Source: SP5GCR1 sp965199685
Lineage (GTDB): Bacteria > Pseudomonadota > Gammaproteobacteria > Poriferisulfidales > Oxydemutatoraceae
DNA length: 64,000 nucleotides
Assembly: GCA_965199685.1 (NCBI GenBank)
Contig: OZ241323.1
Location: 2,294,001 to 2,358,000, forward strand
Reading direction: 5' to 3'
How positions within the stretch are numbered: the stretch's first letter is position 1; every line of letters starts with the position of its first letter. Made by a program: the position numbers and the translations under genes. The notes below the pieces were generated by a model. The model saw only the letters and a program-made list of their open reading frames with translations, made no database searches and was not told the origin of the DNA. Shown here in pieces: positions 1 to 8,629 of this stretch.

Positions 1-1
1 A

Positions 2-544
2 GTGACTGGCAAAACCCTAGGATTAGTTGGCTTTGGACGTATTGCCCAAGCAGTGGCCAAAAAGGCACACCACGGCTTCGGGATGAAGATAACTTTTAGC
101 GATCCTGCTATGGATCGCATTCCACAGGAAGCCATAGATGCCGTCTCAGCAACACCCTGCGATTCCCTTGAAGAACTGATGTCTAGCGCAGATTTTATCT
201 CACTGCATTGCCCAGGCGGTAAAGCAACCTACCATTTAATAAACAGCGAGCGACTTGCTCTGATGCAATCGTCTGCTTTTATCATCAACACTGCACGCGG
301 CGATGTGATAGATAATCAGGCACTGATTACTGCCTTGAAGGAAAAAACCATTGCCGGTGCAGGCTTAGATGTCTATGAAGGCGAACCCGCACTAGATCCC
401 GGATTTCTGGGCTTGGAGAATATCGTGTTGCTTCCTCATCTGGGAAGTGCTTCTCTGGAGACTCGCATCGCAATGGGTCGCCGTGTACTACAAAACCTAA
501 AAGCCTATCTAGCAGGAGAACCCTTACCCGACAAAGTTGTTTGA
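2..544 (+). CDS. D-isomer-specific 2-hydroxyacid dehydrogenase, C-terminal part (5' partial)
   Basis: This is the NAD-binding and C-terminal part of a D-2-hydroxyacid dehydrogenase (glyoxylate/hydroxypyruvate reductase-like), which reversibly reduces 2-oxoacids with NAD(P)H in the cytoplasm. The reading frame is open from the window edge, so the apparent GTG at base 2 is internal and the true start lies outside. Visible family signatures are the dinucleotide motif GLVGFGRIAQ near the beginning, the substrate-binding arginine in NTARGDVID, the acidic residue in YEGEPALDP and the catalytic histidine in LLPHLGS. The visible 180 residues match the last half to two thirds of a roughly 320-residue family member. 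The exact substrate cannot be told from this fragment. It ends 11 bp before the glycosyltransferase array and may be cotranscribed with it. Confidence 0.9.
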   Translation: MTGKTLGLVGFGRIAQAVAKKAHHGFGMKITFSDPAMDRIPQEAIDAVSATPCDSLEELMSSADFISLHCPGGKATYHLINSERLALMQSSAFIINTARGDVIDNQALITALKEKTIAGAGLDVYEGEPALDPGFLGLENIVLLPHLGSASLETRIAMGRRVLQNLKAYLAGEPLPDKVV

Positions 545-555
545 CCCAGACATAA

Positions 556-1602
556 ATGGAATTATCCTCGCTTAGCAGGAACAGCACGCTGTGGGGGCGT
601 TTTATTAAATTAAGCATGCTTGCCATACCCATGATCTGGGTTACTACCCTAGAATTTCAAATACGTAGAGCACCCAGTTTCGGCAGAATGATGACAGGCT
701 TTCTGTATAGACTCTTGATTTTTATTCGTCTATTCTACCGTCAATTCTTAAATAAAGATTTCCTCAATAGTAAATGTGTAGTCGTGAATTATGAAGATTG
801 CCGTCCTATTGGTACGTCGCTAGACGGAATCGTTGGTTTTGCATGGCTCTGTGAAAAAATGAAAATTAATGTAAAAATCAAACACCCTAGTAGTATGGTG
901 TGGAGACATTTTGAAAACGATACACTGATCAATACTAAAGACAAATCAATACATAAATTGCCACCTGCTACTCGAAAGAAATTTTTTAAAAATCACATTG
1001 CGCATTTTGGTGATTTTTTCATCTCTTCAACATACGGGCATAAAATACTATCGAAACTCGCAATAAACCAAAATCTTGAAAGATGTGCTGATCAATGGTT
1101 TGCCGATAATATTAAAGGCGATTGGGTTGCCGTCCATTACCGTGGCACAGATGGATCTTATTATAGAAGTGGGCTGAATATTGATTCGTATATTACTTAC
1201 CTAAAAGAAGTAATAGTTGATCAATATAGTATTTTTGTATGTTCGGACCAGGCACAGTTTATTGAAAAAATGCACATAGCTTTCCCGAACAGAGTGTTTT
1301 CAAGAGATATTAAACGCTCTTATGATGGGGCACCAATACATAGACATTATATTGTGCTAACAGAAACGCAAGAAAAAATTGATAATTTTAATCAAGAAAA
1401 AGATGCACTGATTGATCTTTTGGTTCTTGCAAAAGCCAAACTTATCTATACTACAGGTTCCGGATTTGCAGGCGCAGCGCGATACTTTAATCCACAAATT
1501 AAAATTATATCGCTAGACCAAAGAAGGATAGGACGAGGTAAAAATAATGTGCCTATCCCCAGAAAGGATTTATACGACAGACTTTGTCAGAATCTAAAAT
1601 GA
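556..1602 (+). CDS. Fucosyltransferase-like glycosyltransferase, tandem copy 1
   Basis: Putative glycosyltransferase of the fucosyltransferase-like fold, 348 residues. The supporting motif is VAVHYRGTD at about residues 192-199, resembling the basic nucleotide-sugar-binding motif of GT23/GT11-type and related fucosyltransferases. A C-terminal segment DLLVLAKAKLIYTTGSGF near residue 295 resembles their last conserved region. The N-terminus has a short hydrophobic stretch (MLAIPMIWVTTLEF) but no clear signal peptide. The stop TGA overlaps the next start in an ATGA arrangement, implying translational coupling. Much of the DNA is almost identical to copy 2, but the segment after RGTD (about 1150-1370) differs and the loop is shorter. 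The nearby gmd and fcl genes make GDP-L-fucose, which fits a fucosyl donor; donor and acceptor are inferred. Confidence 0.6.
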   Translation: MELSSLSRNSTLWGRFIKLSMLAIPMIWVTTLEFQIRRAPSFGRMMTGFLYRLLIFIRLFYRQFLNKDFLNSKCVVVNYEDCRPIGTSLDGIVGFAWLCEKMKINVKIKHPSSMVWRHFENDTLINTKDKSIHKLPPATRKKFFKNHIAHFGDFFISSTYGHKILSKLAINQNLERCADQWFADNIKGDWVAVHYRGTDGSYYRSGLNIDSYITYLKEVIVDQYSIFVCSDQAQFIEKMHIAFPNRVFSRDIKRSYDGAPIHRHYIVLTETQEKIDNFNQEKDALIDLLVLAKAKLIYTTGSGFAGAARYFNPQIKIISLDQRRIGRGKNNVPIPRKDLYDRLCQNLK

Positions 1603-2666
1603 AATTATCTGCTCTTCACAGGAAAAGCATGCTGTGGGGGCGTGTTATTAAATTAAGAATGCTTGCCATACCTATGATCTGGGTTACTACCCTAGAATTT
1701 CAAATACGTAGAGCACCCAGTTTCGGCAGAATGATGACAGGCTTTCTGTATAGACTCTTGATTTTTATTCGTCTATTCTACCGTCAATTCTTAAATAAAG
1801 ATTTCCTCAATAGTAAATGTGTAGTCGTGAATTATGAAGATTGCCGTCCTATTGGTACGTCGCTAGACGGAATCGTTGGTTTTGCATGGCTCTGTGAAAA
1901 AATGAAAATTAATGTAAAAATCAAACACCCTAGTAGTATGGTGTGGAGACATTTTGAAAACGATACACTGATCAATACTAAAGACAAATCAATACATAAA
2001 TTGCCACCTGCTACTCGAAAGAAATTTTTTAAAAATCACATTGCGCATTTTGGTGATTTTTTCATCTCTTCAACATACGGGCATAAAATACTATCGAAAC
2101 TCGCAATAAACCAAAATCTTGAAAGATGTGCTGATCAATGGTTTGCCGATAATATTAAAGGCGATTGGGTTGCCGTCCATTACCGTGGCACGGATATAGC
2201 TCATAAGAAAAATACGAAATTTCAACAAAGATATAGGATAGATCTTGACCCGCATATTACTTACCTAAAAGAGGTAATAGGTGATCAGTATAGTATCTTC
2301 GCATGTTCGGATCAAGCACAATTTATTGATAAAATGCGCATAGCTTTCCCAAGCAAAGTGTTTTCAAGAGATATTGAACGCTCTTATGATGAGTCTCCCA
2401 TACATAGACACTTTACCGTAATCACAAAAACGCAAGAAAAAATTGATAATTTTAATCAAGAAAAAGATGCACTGATTGATCTTTTGGTTCTTGCAAAAGC
2501 CAAACTTATCTATACTACAGGTTCCGGATTTGCAGGCGCAGCGCGATACTTTAATCCACAAATTAAAATTATATCGCTAGATCAAAGAAGGATAGGGCGA
2601 GGTAAAAATAATGTGCCTATCCCTAGAATGGATTTATACGACAGGCTTTGTAGGCCTCTGAAATGA
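1599..2666 (+). CDS. Fucosyltransferase-like glycosyltransferase, tandem copy 2
   Basis: Second tandem paralogue, 355 residues from the ATG at 1599, which overlaps the previous stop (ATGA). An upstream TTG at 1584 is in frame but less likely. HYRGTD lies at residues 194-199. About 530 bp of the 5' half and about 230 bp of the 3' end are nearly identical at DNA level to copy 1, while the middle, covering the post-RGTD loop and the following strand, matches copy 3 better. This copy has the longer insertion after RGTD (AHKKNTKFQQRYRIDLDP). The mosaic pattern points to recent duplication plus gene conversion. The likely role is transfer of a sugar, possibly fucose, to a surface glycan; this is inferred from fold motifs and from gmd/fcl nearby. 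Confidence 0.6.
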   Translation: MKLSALHRKSMLWGRVIKLRMLAIPMIWVTTLEFQIRRAPSFGRMMTGFLYRLLIFIRLFYRQFLNKDFLNSKCVVVNYEDCRPIGTSLDGIVGFAWLCEKMKINVKIKHPSSMVWRHFENDTLINTKDKSIHKLPPATRKKFFKNHIAHFGDFFISSTYGHKILSKLAINQNLERCADQWFADNIKGDWVAVHYRGTDIAHKKNTKFQQRYRIDLDPHITYLKEVIGDQYSIFACSDQAQFIDKMRIAFPSKVFSRDIERSYDESPIHRHFTVITKTQEKIDNFNQEKDALIDLLVLAKAKLIYTTGSGFAGAARYFNPQIKIISLDQRRIGRGKNNVPIPRMDLYDRLCRPLK

Positions 2667-3733
2667 AATTATCTATGCGTGCCAACAAAAGCATGCTGTG
2701 GTGGCGTGTTATTAAATTAGGCATGCTTGCCATACCTATGATTTGGGTTTCTAATCTAGAATCTCAAAGACGTAATAAACCCCTTTTCCGACTCCTCAGT
2801 ATATCAATGATAAAGAGCCTTTACGGTACACTTCCGTATTTTATTAATCTATTCAGTGGTCAATTCTTAAACAAAGATTTCCTCAATAGTAAATGTATAG
2901 TCGTAAATTATGAAGATTGCCGTCCCATTGCCACATCGCTAGACGGGCTCGTTGCTTTTGCATGGCTCTGTGAAAAAATGAAAATTAATGTAAAGATCAA
3001 AAAACCTAACAGTATGATATGGAGACATTTTGAAAACGATAAGCTAATCAACAATGCAAACGAATCAACGCATAAATTCCAGCCTGCTACTCAAGAGATA
3101 TCTTTCGCAAATAATGTTGGGTGGTTTGGTATTTTTTTCATCTCTTCGACATATGGAAATAAAATACTATCGAAACTCGCAATAAACCAACATCTTGAAA
3201 AATGCGCTAATCAATGGATTGCCGATAATCTTAAGGGAGATTGGGTTGCCATCCATTACCGTGGCACAGATATAGCTAAAGGGAAAAATGCGCAATGTCG
3301 AAAAAGATACAGGATGGATCTTGATCCTTATATTACTTACCTAAAAGAGGTGATAGGTGATCAATGTAGTCTTTTCGTATGTTCGGATCAGGCGCAGTTT
3401 ATTGATAAAATGCGCATAGCTTTCCCAACCAAAGCGTTTTCAAGAGATATTGAACGCTCTTATGATGAGTCTTCCCTGCATAGGCACGATATTCTCGGGC
3501 GGCGACCAGGAATTGATACTTTTAACCAAGAAAAAGACGCGCTGATAGATCTTTTAATTTTAGCAAAAGCCAAACTTATCTATACAACAGGTTCCGGATT
3601 TGCAGACGTAGCGAGATACTTTAATCCACAAATTAAAATTATATCGCTAGACCAAAGAAGGATAGGACGAGGTAAAAATAATGTGCCTATCCCTAGAATG
3701 GATTTATACGACAGGCTTTGTAGACCGCTTTGA
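2663..3733 (+). CDS. Fucosyltransferase-like glycosyltransferase, tandem copy 3
   Basis: Third and most diverged paralogue, 356 residues, again starting inside the previous stop codon (ATGA), so the three genes form one coupled unit. HYRGTD is at residues 198-203, and the C-terminal LIYTTGSGF and DQRRIGRGKN segments are conserved with copies 1 and 2. The N-terminal 60 residues and the segment around 110-135 differ from the other two copies. It is followed by two hairpins and then the convergent amtB gene, so it probably ends the operon. No membrane anchor is evident. A polysaccharide fucosyltransferase role is the best guess; another deoxyhexosyltransferase is possible. Confidence 0.6.
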   Translation: MKLSMRANKSMLWWRVIKLGMLAIPMIWVSNLESQRRNKPLFRLLSISMIKSLYGTLPYFINLFSGQFLNKDFLNSKCIVVNYEDCRPIATSLDGLVAFAWLCEKMKINVKIKKPNSMIWRHFENDKLINNANESTHKFQPATQEISFANNVGWFGIFFISSTYGNKILSKLAINQHLEKCANQWIADNLKGDWVAIHYRGTDIAKGKNAQCRKRYRMDLDPYITYLKEVIGDQCSLFVCSDQAQFIDKMRIAFPTKAFSRDIERSYDESSLHRHDILGRRPGIDTFNQEKDALIDLLILAKAKLIYTTGSGFADVARYFNPQIKIISLDQRRIGRGKNNVPIPRMDLYDRLCRPL

Positions 3734-3739
3734 AAGATG

Positions 3740-3795
3740 TTGTAGGGAACTACAAAAGGACGATAGAGAAACTACATCCGTGTAATTCCTCTATC
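3740..3795. terminator. Two hairpins between convergent genes, possible bidirectional terminator
   Basis: TTGTAG and CTACAA (3740-3745, 3750-3755) enclose a GGAA tetraloop. GATAGAG (3762-3768) pairs with CTCTATC (3789-3795), with an inner TACA-TCCG-TGTA hairpin. They lie between the convergent glycosyltransferase operon and amtB. No clear U-tract follows, so termination is inferred from position and structure. Confidence 0.4.
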
Positions 3796-3830
3796 TGTTG
3801 TGAAAAGCAGAAGAGCTAGCTATCCTTCAA

Positions 3831-5135
3831 TTAGTAGTTATAGCCTTTCTCGTTGTACTGCTGGACATCCAAGCCTCCAATTTCTTCGTCTTCGTCAACG
3901 CGTAGACCGACCAAACCTTGAATAACCTTAAGGATCACGAAGCTTGCTATTGCAGTCCAAACGATAACAGCAACGACTCCCCTTATCTGAATCATGACCT
4001 GTCCACTGATGGTAACACCGTCGGCTAAACCGGCACCGCCATATTGGCTGGCAACGAATACACCCGTCAATATGGTGCCTAAAGCACCTCCGACACCGTG
4101 TACCGGGAATACATCCAACGAATCGTCTATCTTCAATCCTCGTTTGATGATTTGGGTTGCACTATAGCAAATAGCACCGGCTAAGATACCTATGACCAAA
4201 GCAGCCATAGGACCAACAAAACCGGATGCCGGTGTGATTGTGCCCAAACCTGCAACCATACCAGTTACAATGCCTAGAACACTAGGCTTGCCTTGTCTCA
4301 TCCATTCAATTCCGGCCCAAGTCAAGGAAGCTGCTGCCGCACTGATATGTGTGACCAGCATTGCCATACCTGCATCGTTGTTTGCAGCAACCGCACTGCC
4401 GCCATTAAAGCCGAACCAACCGACCCATAGCATACTAGCACCCGCTACTGTCAAAACCAGATTGTGTGGAGGCATTGGTGTGGTAGGAAAACCGGTGCGA
4501 GATTTCATAACTACCGCTGCGACTAAAGCACCGACCCCAGCAGTGATATGCACCACAGTGCCACCTGCAAAATCAAGCAAGCCGGCTTCTCCCAGCCAGC
4601 CACCGCCCCAAACCCAGTGACATACTGGGAAATAGACGAATGTCACCCAAAGCAGGCTAAACAACAGCACCGCCGAGAACTTCATGCGCTCTGCAAAACC
4701 ACCTACAATGAGTGCCACCGTGATAATCGCAAAGGTGAGCTGAAACAGGACGAATACCGTCTCCGGTAAAGTGCCTGACATAGCACTTCGTTCAACTCCC
4801 ATCAATCCCATAGCACTCAATCCACCAATCCAGCTATTCCAGCCACCCCCGTCGCTGAAAGCAAGGCTGTAGCCGTATATCAGCCATACAACCGAAACCA
4901 AGCAGGTGATTGAAAAGCACTGCATTAAGACTGATAACACATTTTTAGACCTGACTAATCCGGCATAAAAAAGTGATAACCCAGGTATGGTCATTAACAA
5001 AACCAGCGCAGTTGCTGTGAGTATCCAAGCGGTGTCTCCGCTATCCAACCCGTCTTGCGCATAAGCCGGTATCGACAGGCATGCTGAAATCAGCAATGCC
5101 TTACATAGGTAAGTAAAAATATTAAACTGTTTCAT
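3831..5135 (-). CDS. amtB: Ammonium transporter AmtB
   Basis: Inner-membrane Amt/Rh-family ammonium channel, 434 residues including an N-terminal signal peptide (cleavage expected near AYA-QDG) and eleven predicted membrane segments. Typical family features are PGLSLFYAGLVRSKNVLS in the first helices, the twin pore histidines in GGTVVHITAG and FPVHGVGG, and the cytosolic C-terminal tail with LRVDEDEEIGGLD, the region that contacts PII. The start is supported by AGGAGA 8 bp upstream. The gene overlaps the end of glnK by 14 bp in the classic glnK-amtB operon. PII blocks the channel when nitrogen is plentiful, as known for the family. No sigma-54 promoter was recognised upstream of glnK. Confidence 0.97.
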   Translation of the reverse strand: MKQFNIFTYLCKALLISACLSIPAYAQDGLDSGDTAWILTATALVLLMTIPGLSLFYAGLVRSKNVLSVLMQCFSITCLVSVVWLIYGYSLAFSDGGGWNSWIGGLSAMGLMGVERSAMSGTLPETVFVLFQLTFAIITVALIVGGFAERMKFSAVLLFSLLWVTFVYFPVCHWVWGGGWLGEAGLLDFAGGTVVHITAGVGALVAAVVMKSRTGFPTTPMPPHNLVLTVAGASMLWVGWFGFNGGSAVAANNDAGMAMLVTHISAAAASLTWAGIEWMRQGKPSVLGIVTGMVAGLGTITPASGFVGPMAALVIGILAGAICYSATQIIKRGLKIDDSLDVFPVHGVGGALGTILTGVFVASQYGGAGLADGVTISGQVMIQIRGVVAVIVWTAIASFVILKVIQGLVGLRVDEDEEIGGLDVQQYNEKGYNY

Positions 5136-5460
5136 CGCCTGTTTCTCCTGTACGAATTCTGATGGATTGTTCTAGATTTAAGACAAATATCTTGCCGTCG
5201 CCGATTTTGCCAGTGCAAGCAGTCTCTTTAATAACATTGACCACTTTCTCTGCCAGCGCATCAGTTGTTGCAATCTCAAGTTTTAACTTAGGCAGGAAAT
5301 CAATTACATATTCCGCGCCCCGATAAAACTCAGTATGCCCTTTTTGACGTCCAAAGCCTTTGACTTCAGAGACAGTCATTCCCTTAACACCAATGTTAGA
5401 AAGTGCGTCTCTGACCTCGTCCAGCTTGAACGGTTGTATAACACTAATTATGTATTTCAT
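5122..5460 (-). CDS. glnK: Nitrogen regulatory protein PII
   Basis: PII signal-transduction protein of exactly 112 residues from the ATG at 5460, which has an AGGAG ribosome site; an upstream in-frame ATG at 5493 would add an atypical extension. Tyrosine 51 in TEFYRGAEYVIDF is the uridylylation site on the T-loop, and CTGKIGDGKIFV is the B-loop that binds ATP. The protein senses 2-oxoglutarate and ATP/ADP and controls AmtB and nitrogen regulators. Its linkage to amtB supports the name glnK over glnB. Several TATAAT-like sequences occur in the AT-rich DNA upstream (for example 5493-5498 on the minus strand), but a promoter cannot be fixed. Confidence 0.96.
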   Translation of the reverse strand: MKYIISVIQPFKLDEVRDALSNIGVKGMTVSEVKGFGRQKGHTEFYRGAEYVIDFLPKLKLEIATTDALAEKVVNVIKETACTGKIGDGKIFVLNLEQSIRIRTGETGDETV

Positions 5461-5588
5461 TTGAAACTCCTGTTGATTTATCAATGAAAGCAATTATAAC
5501 ATAAATTATAATAATTACTATTATAAATGATATATTTTTTATAATAACATTTAAACTATTTTATGGTATAGGGCTAGCTAAACAAATA

Positions 5589-5619
5589 AAACCCAAAACT
5601 GGGTTTATTATGCTATAAT
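5589..5619 (+). promoter_or_regulatory. Putative gmd promoter with overlapping inverted repeat
   Basis: An extended -10 box TGCTATAAT ends at 5619, 34 bp before the gmd start. Just upstream, AAACCCA (5589-5595) and TGGGTTT (5600-5606) form a 7-bp inverted repeat in the -35 to spacer region. The repeat could be an operator, or a hairpin for the divergent side. No good -35 hexamer is seen. Confidence 0.45.
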
Positions 5620-5653
5620 TCTTGCCTTTACCCCTAATAAAAAGTAATCAACA

Positions 5654-6712
5654 ATGAGTAAATGTGCATTAATCACCGGTGTTACAGGACAAGACGGTGC
5701 ATACCTTTCCGAGTTTTTATTGGAAAAAGGGTATACGGTTCACGGCATTAAACGGCGAACCTCTCTATTTAATACCGAACGGGTAGACCATCTATACAAC
5801 AAATTCCACGAACACGGTAAAGGATTCAACATGCACCACGGCGATATGACCGACTCCAGCAGTTTGGTTCATATCATAGAAAAGACAAAGCCTGATGAGA
5901 TATACAATATCGCCGCGCAATCGCATGTTGCAGTCTCGTTTGAAGAACCCGAATATACCGCAAACTCGGATGCCTTAGGTCCGCTTCGCATGCTAGAAGC
6001 AATCCGCACCTTAAACATGAATAAAACGGCGCGCTACTATCAAGCCTCTACGTCGGAAATGTACGGTCAATCGCCGGAAAGTCCTCAAAACGAGGATACA
6101 CCGTTTCGCCCGTGCTCACCCTACGCCGCAGCCAAATTGTATGCCTACTGGATTTCGGTCATTTATAGAGAAGCCTACGGAATTTATGCGGTCAACGGCA
6201 TTTTATTCAATCACGAGTCCAAAAAACGAGGGGAGACTTTCGTCACCCGTAAAATAACCCGCGCACTTGCTCGTATTAAAAACAACCTACAAGACTATCT
6301 TGCCTTGGGGAACTTAGACGCACTGCGCGATTGGGGGCACGCTCGAGATTATGTGGAAGCACAGTGGTTAATGCTACAACAAGATAAACCCAAAGACTAT
6401 GTGATTGCGCTGGGCGAGCAACGCTCGGTACGAGAATTCGTTGAAGTTGTTGCCGGGCGCCTGGATATGCAAATAGAATGGCAAGGTTCCGGCGTTGACG
6501 AGCAAGGTATAGACACTAAAACTGGAAAGCCTGTTGTCAAGGTAGACCCTCGATACTTTCGCCCCTTTGAGCTGGAAGCCTTAAAAGGCGATGCCTCTCG
6601 TGCACGCGCCGAACTAGGCTGGCAACCCAAAATCACTTTTGACGAGCTCGTAGACGAGATGGTAGAAGAAGACCTTAGGCTTGCAAAGTTTGAGAAACTT
6701 TCTCAACAATAA
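5654..6712 (+). CDS. gmd: GDP-mannose 4,6-dehydratase
   Basis: Converts GDP-D-mannose to GDP-4-keto-6-deoxymannose, the first step of GDP-L-fucose synthesis, using bound NADP in the cytoplasm. This is an extended short-chain dehydrogenase of 352 residues, the usual length. Visible features are the Rossmann motif TGVTGQDGAYL at residues 8-18, the GDP-mannose dehydratase signature HHGDMTDSS, the catalytic STSEMYG and the YAAAK Tyr-Lys pair, and the RGETFVTRKITRA segment. It reads HESKKRGETF where many relatives have SPRRGETF. The downstream fcl gene starts 16 bp later, forming a two-gene GDP-fucose operon that could supply the fucosyltransferase-like genes at 556-3733. Confidence 0.96.
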   Translation: MSKCALITGVTGQDGAYLSEFLLEKGYTVHGIKRRTSLFNTERVDHLYNKFHEHGKGFNMHHGDMTDSSSLVHIIEKTKPDEIYNIAAQSHVAVSFEEPEYTANSDALGPLRMLEAIRTLNMNKTARYYQASTSEMYGQSPESPQNEDTPFRPCSPYAAAKLYAYWISVIYREAYGIYAVNGILFNHESKKRGETFVTRKITRALARIKNNLQDYLALGNLDALRDWGHARDYVEAQWLMLQQDKPKDYVIALGEQRSVREFVEVVAGRLDMQIEWQGSGVDEQGIDTKTGKPVVKVDPRYFRPFELEALKGDASRARAELGWQPKITFDELVDEMVEEDLRLAKFEKLSQQ

Positions 6713-6728
6713 GGTTGCAACCTAACCC

Positions 6729-7703
6729 GTGATTAACAAAAATAGTACCGTTTATGTTGCCGGACATACCGGCATGGTAGGTTCGGCAATCGTCAGAGCG
6801 TTGGAAACACAAGGCTTTAAGCAACCGCTCACCATCCCGCATAAACAACTGGATCTGTGCGACACCTCGGCAGTGCACCAATTCTTCCAATCTAAGCAGC
6901 CCGATTGTGTCGTCGTCGCAGCTGCTCGCGTGGGTGGCATCTATGCAAACAATGAATATCCTGCCGAGTTTATACATCAGAATTTGATGATGGAGATAAA
7001 TCTTGTTCACGAAGCGTGGCAAGCCGGCATCCAAAACCTGATCTTTCTGGGAAGTTCGTGCATCTACCCACGCCAGGCTGCACAACCAATGCCTGAGGCA
7101 GCATTGCTATCGGGACATTTAGAAGCAACCAACGAACCTTACGCAGTTGCAAAAATCACTGGCATCAAATTATGCGAGTCGTACAACCGACAATACGGCA
7201 CTGATTATCGCTCGCTGATGCCTCCCAATCTATATGGCCCGGGTGATAATTTTCATCTAAAAAACAGCCATGTTTTGGCAGCACTGGTGCGACGTTTTCA
7301 CGAGGCTAAAGCAAACAACGCGGATAAAATTGAAATTTGGGGAACCGGCAAGGTCAAGCGTGAGTTCTTGCATGTGGATGATTTAGCCTCTGCATGTGTG
7401 TATATTATGCAAATGGACAAAGCGACCTATGATCAGCATATCTCACCTCAACAATCGCATATCAATGTCGGTTCAGGTGAGGAGATTACGATTGGCGATT
7501 GTGCCTCCCTGATTGCGCAGATAGTCGGCTTTAAGGGCGAGATTGTCTACGACACCTCAAAACCAGACGGCACACCGCGTAAGTTGATGGATGTTTCTCT
7601 GATACACCGTTTAGGCTGGCAGCATAATATTAACCTTGCCGAAGGGTTGCCGTCGTTTTACCAGTGGTTTTTGGATAATATCAAGCATTTTCGCGGCGAA
7701 TAG
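6729..7703 (+). CDS. fcl: GDP-L-fucose synthase
   Basis: Epimerase/reductase that turns GDP-4-keto-6-deoxymannose into GDP-L-fucose with NADPH, 324 residues. The start is GTG at 6729, giving the N-terminus MINKNSTVYVAGHTGMVGSA with the expected nucleotide-binding glycine motif. Other signatures are AARVGGIYANN, the catalytic serine in FLGSSCIYP, and YAVAKITGI with the Tyr-xxx-Lys pair. The LPPNLYGPGDNF-like segment reads MPPNLYGPGDNF here. It lies directly behind gmd and converges on ctaB, with only 4 bp between their stop codons. It completes the GDP-fucose pathway in this window. Confidence 0.95.
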   Translation: MINKNSTVYVAGHTGMVGSAIVRALETQGFKQPLTIPHKQLDLCDTSAVHQFFQSKQPDCVVVAAARVGGIYANNEYPAEFIHQNLMMEINLVHEAWQAGIQNLIFLGSSCIYPRQAAQPMPEAALLSGHLEATNEPYAVAKITGIKLCESYNRQYGTDYRSLMPPNLYGPGDNFHLKNSHVLAALVRRFHEAKANNADKIEIWGTGKVKREFLHVDDLASACVYIMQMDKATYDQHISPQQSHINVGSGEEITIGDCASLIAQIVGFKGEIVYDTSKPDGTPRKLMDVSLIHRLGWQHNINLAEGLPSFYQWFLDNIKHFRGE

Positions 7704-7707
7704 CCCG

Positions 7708-8610
7708 CTAAACCAATAAACCGATATAGCGATCAACAAGCAGTGCTGTGAACAACAGCATAATGTAGACAATAGAGAATCCGAAGGTTTCCATCGCTTT
7801 GTTTGGGGTGCGATTTACCCTTAAAACCAAGCCATAATATATGAACACCAAGTTCAGAAGTGTTGCCGAGAATAAATACACTACTCCCGACAAACCAGTT
7901 GCGTAGGGCAACATCGTAACCAGGGTTAGCAGAATAATATAGAGCAAGATCTGCAGGCGGGTAAAATCTTCACCGTGCGTAACCGGCAACATGGGTATAC
8001 CAGCTTCGGCATACTCTTTTTTCCTACACATCGCAAGAGCCCAAAAATGCGGTGGTGTCCAAACAAAAACGATTAGAAATAACAAAAATGCGCCGAAGTC
8101 CAACTGCCCAGTGGCAGCCGTCCAACCCAGCATTGGTGGTGTCGCACCAGCAGCACCGCCGATAACGATGTTTTGAGGCGTTGCATATTTCAAGAAGCGC
8201 GTATAGATAACCGCATAGCCGACAAGCGACAGCAAGGTTAATACTGCAGTGAGTAAATTGACCCAAAGCACCAGTATCAGTGTGCCTATGGTGCCGATTA
8301 CCCCAGCAAAAGTTAATACTTCGCGTGCCGAGAGTGTGCCGGTGGGTAGCGGACGATTTCGAGTGCGTTGCATCAGCGCATCTATTCTATGATCGGCAAC
8401 ATGGTTTATCGCCGCCGCCGCCGCAGACACCAACGCAATGCCAGTCATCGCTGCGAGCATCGTATTAAACGACAAGCTCAGAGGTGCAGCAAGCAACATG
8501 CCGACCAGTGCGGTGAACAGCATTACCGCAACCACCTTGGGTTTGCATACCTCAAAGTAATGTCCGACGCGCAGCCGCGCCGTACCAGTTTGTAGTGTGG
8601 AAGTAGTCAT
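7708..8610 (-). CDS. ctaB: Protoheme IX farnesyltransferase (heme O synthase)
   Basis: Polytopic UbiA-family prenyltransferase of 300 residues that attaches farnesyl diphosphate to heme b, giving heme O for the terminal oxidase. The first aspartate-rich motif region reads NHVADHRIDALMQRTRNRP, and the family segment ATPQNIVIGGAAGATPP is present. The second polar loop includes KKEYAEAGIPMLPV. It is the last gene of the heme A/oxidase assembly group and lies 19 bp after ctaA. The product is used by CtaA immediately upstream. Confidence 0.96.
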   Translation of the reverse strand: MTTSTLQTGTARLRVGHYFEVCKPKVVAVMLFTALVGMLLAAPLSLSFNTMLAAMTGIALVSAAAAAINHVADHRIDALMQRTRNRPLPTGTLSAREVLTFAGVIGTIGTLILVLWVNLLTAVLTLLSLVGYAVIYTRFLKYATPQNIVIGGAAGATPPMLGWTAATGQLDFGAFLLFLIVFVWTPPHFWALAMCRKKEYAEAGIPMLPVTHGEDFTRLQILLYIILLTLVTMLPYATGLSGVVYLFSATLLNLVFIYYGLVLRVNRTPNKAMETFGFSIVYIMLLFTALLVDRYIGLLV

Positions 8611-8629
8611 CGTCTCTTAAGTTTTGGAA

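Noticed and set aside
1584..1598. TTG start for glycosyltransferase copy 2
   Set aside because: The ATG at 1599 overlaps the preceding stop as ATGA and aligns with the start of copy 3, so the five-codon extension is unlikely.
4192..4620. Plus-strand ORF opposite amtB
   Set aside because: It is an antisense shadow of a strongly conserved transporter gene with no ribosome site or similarity.
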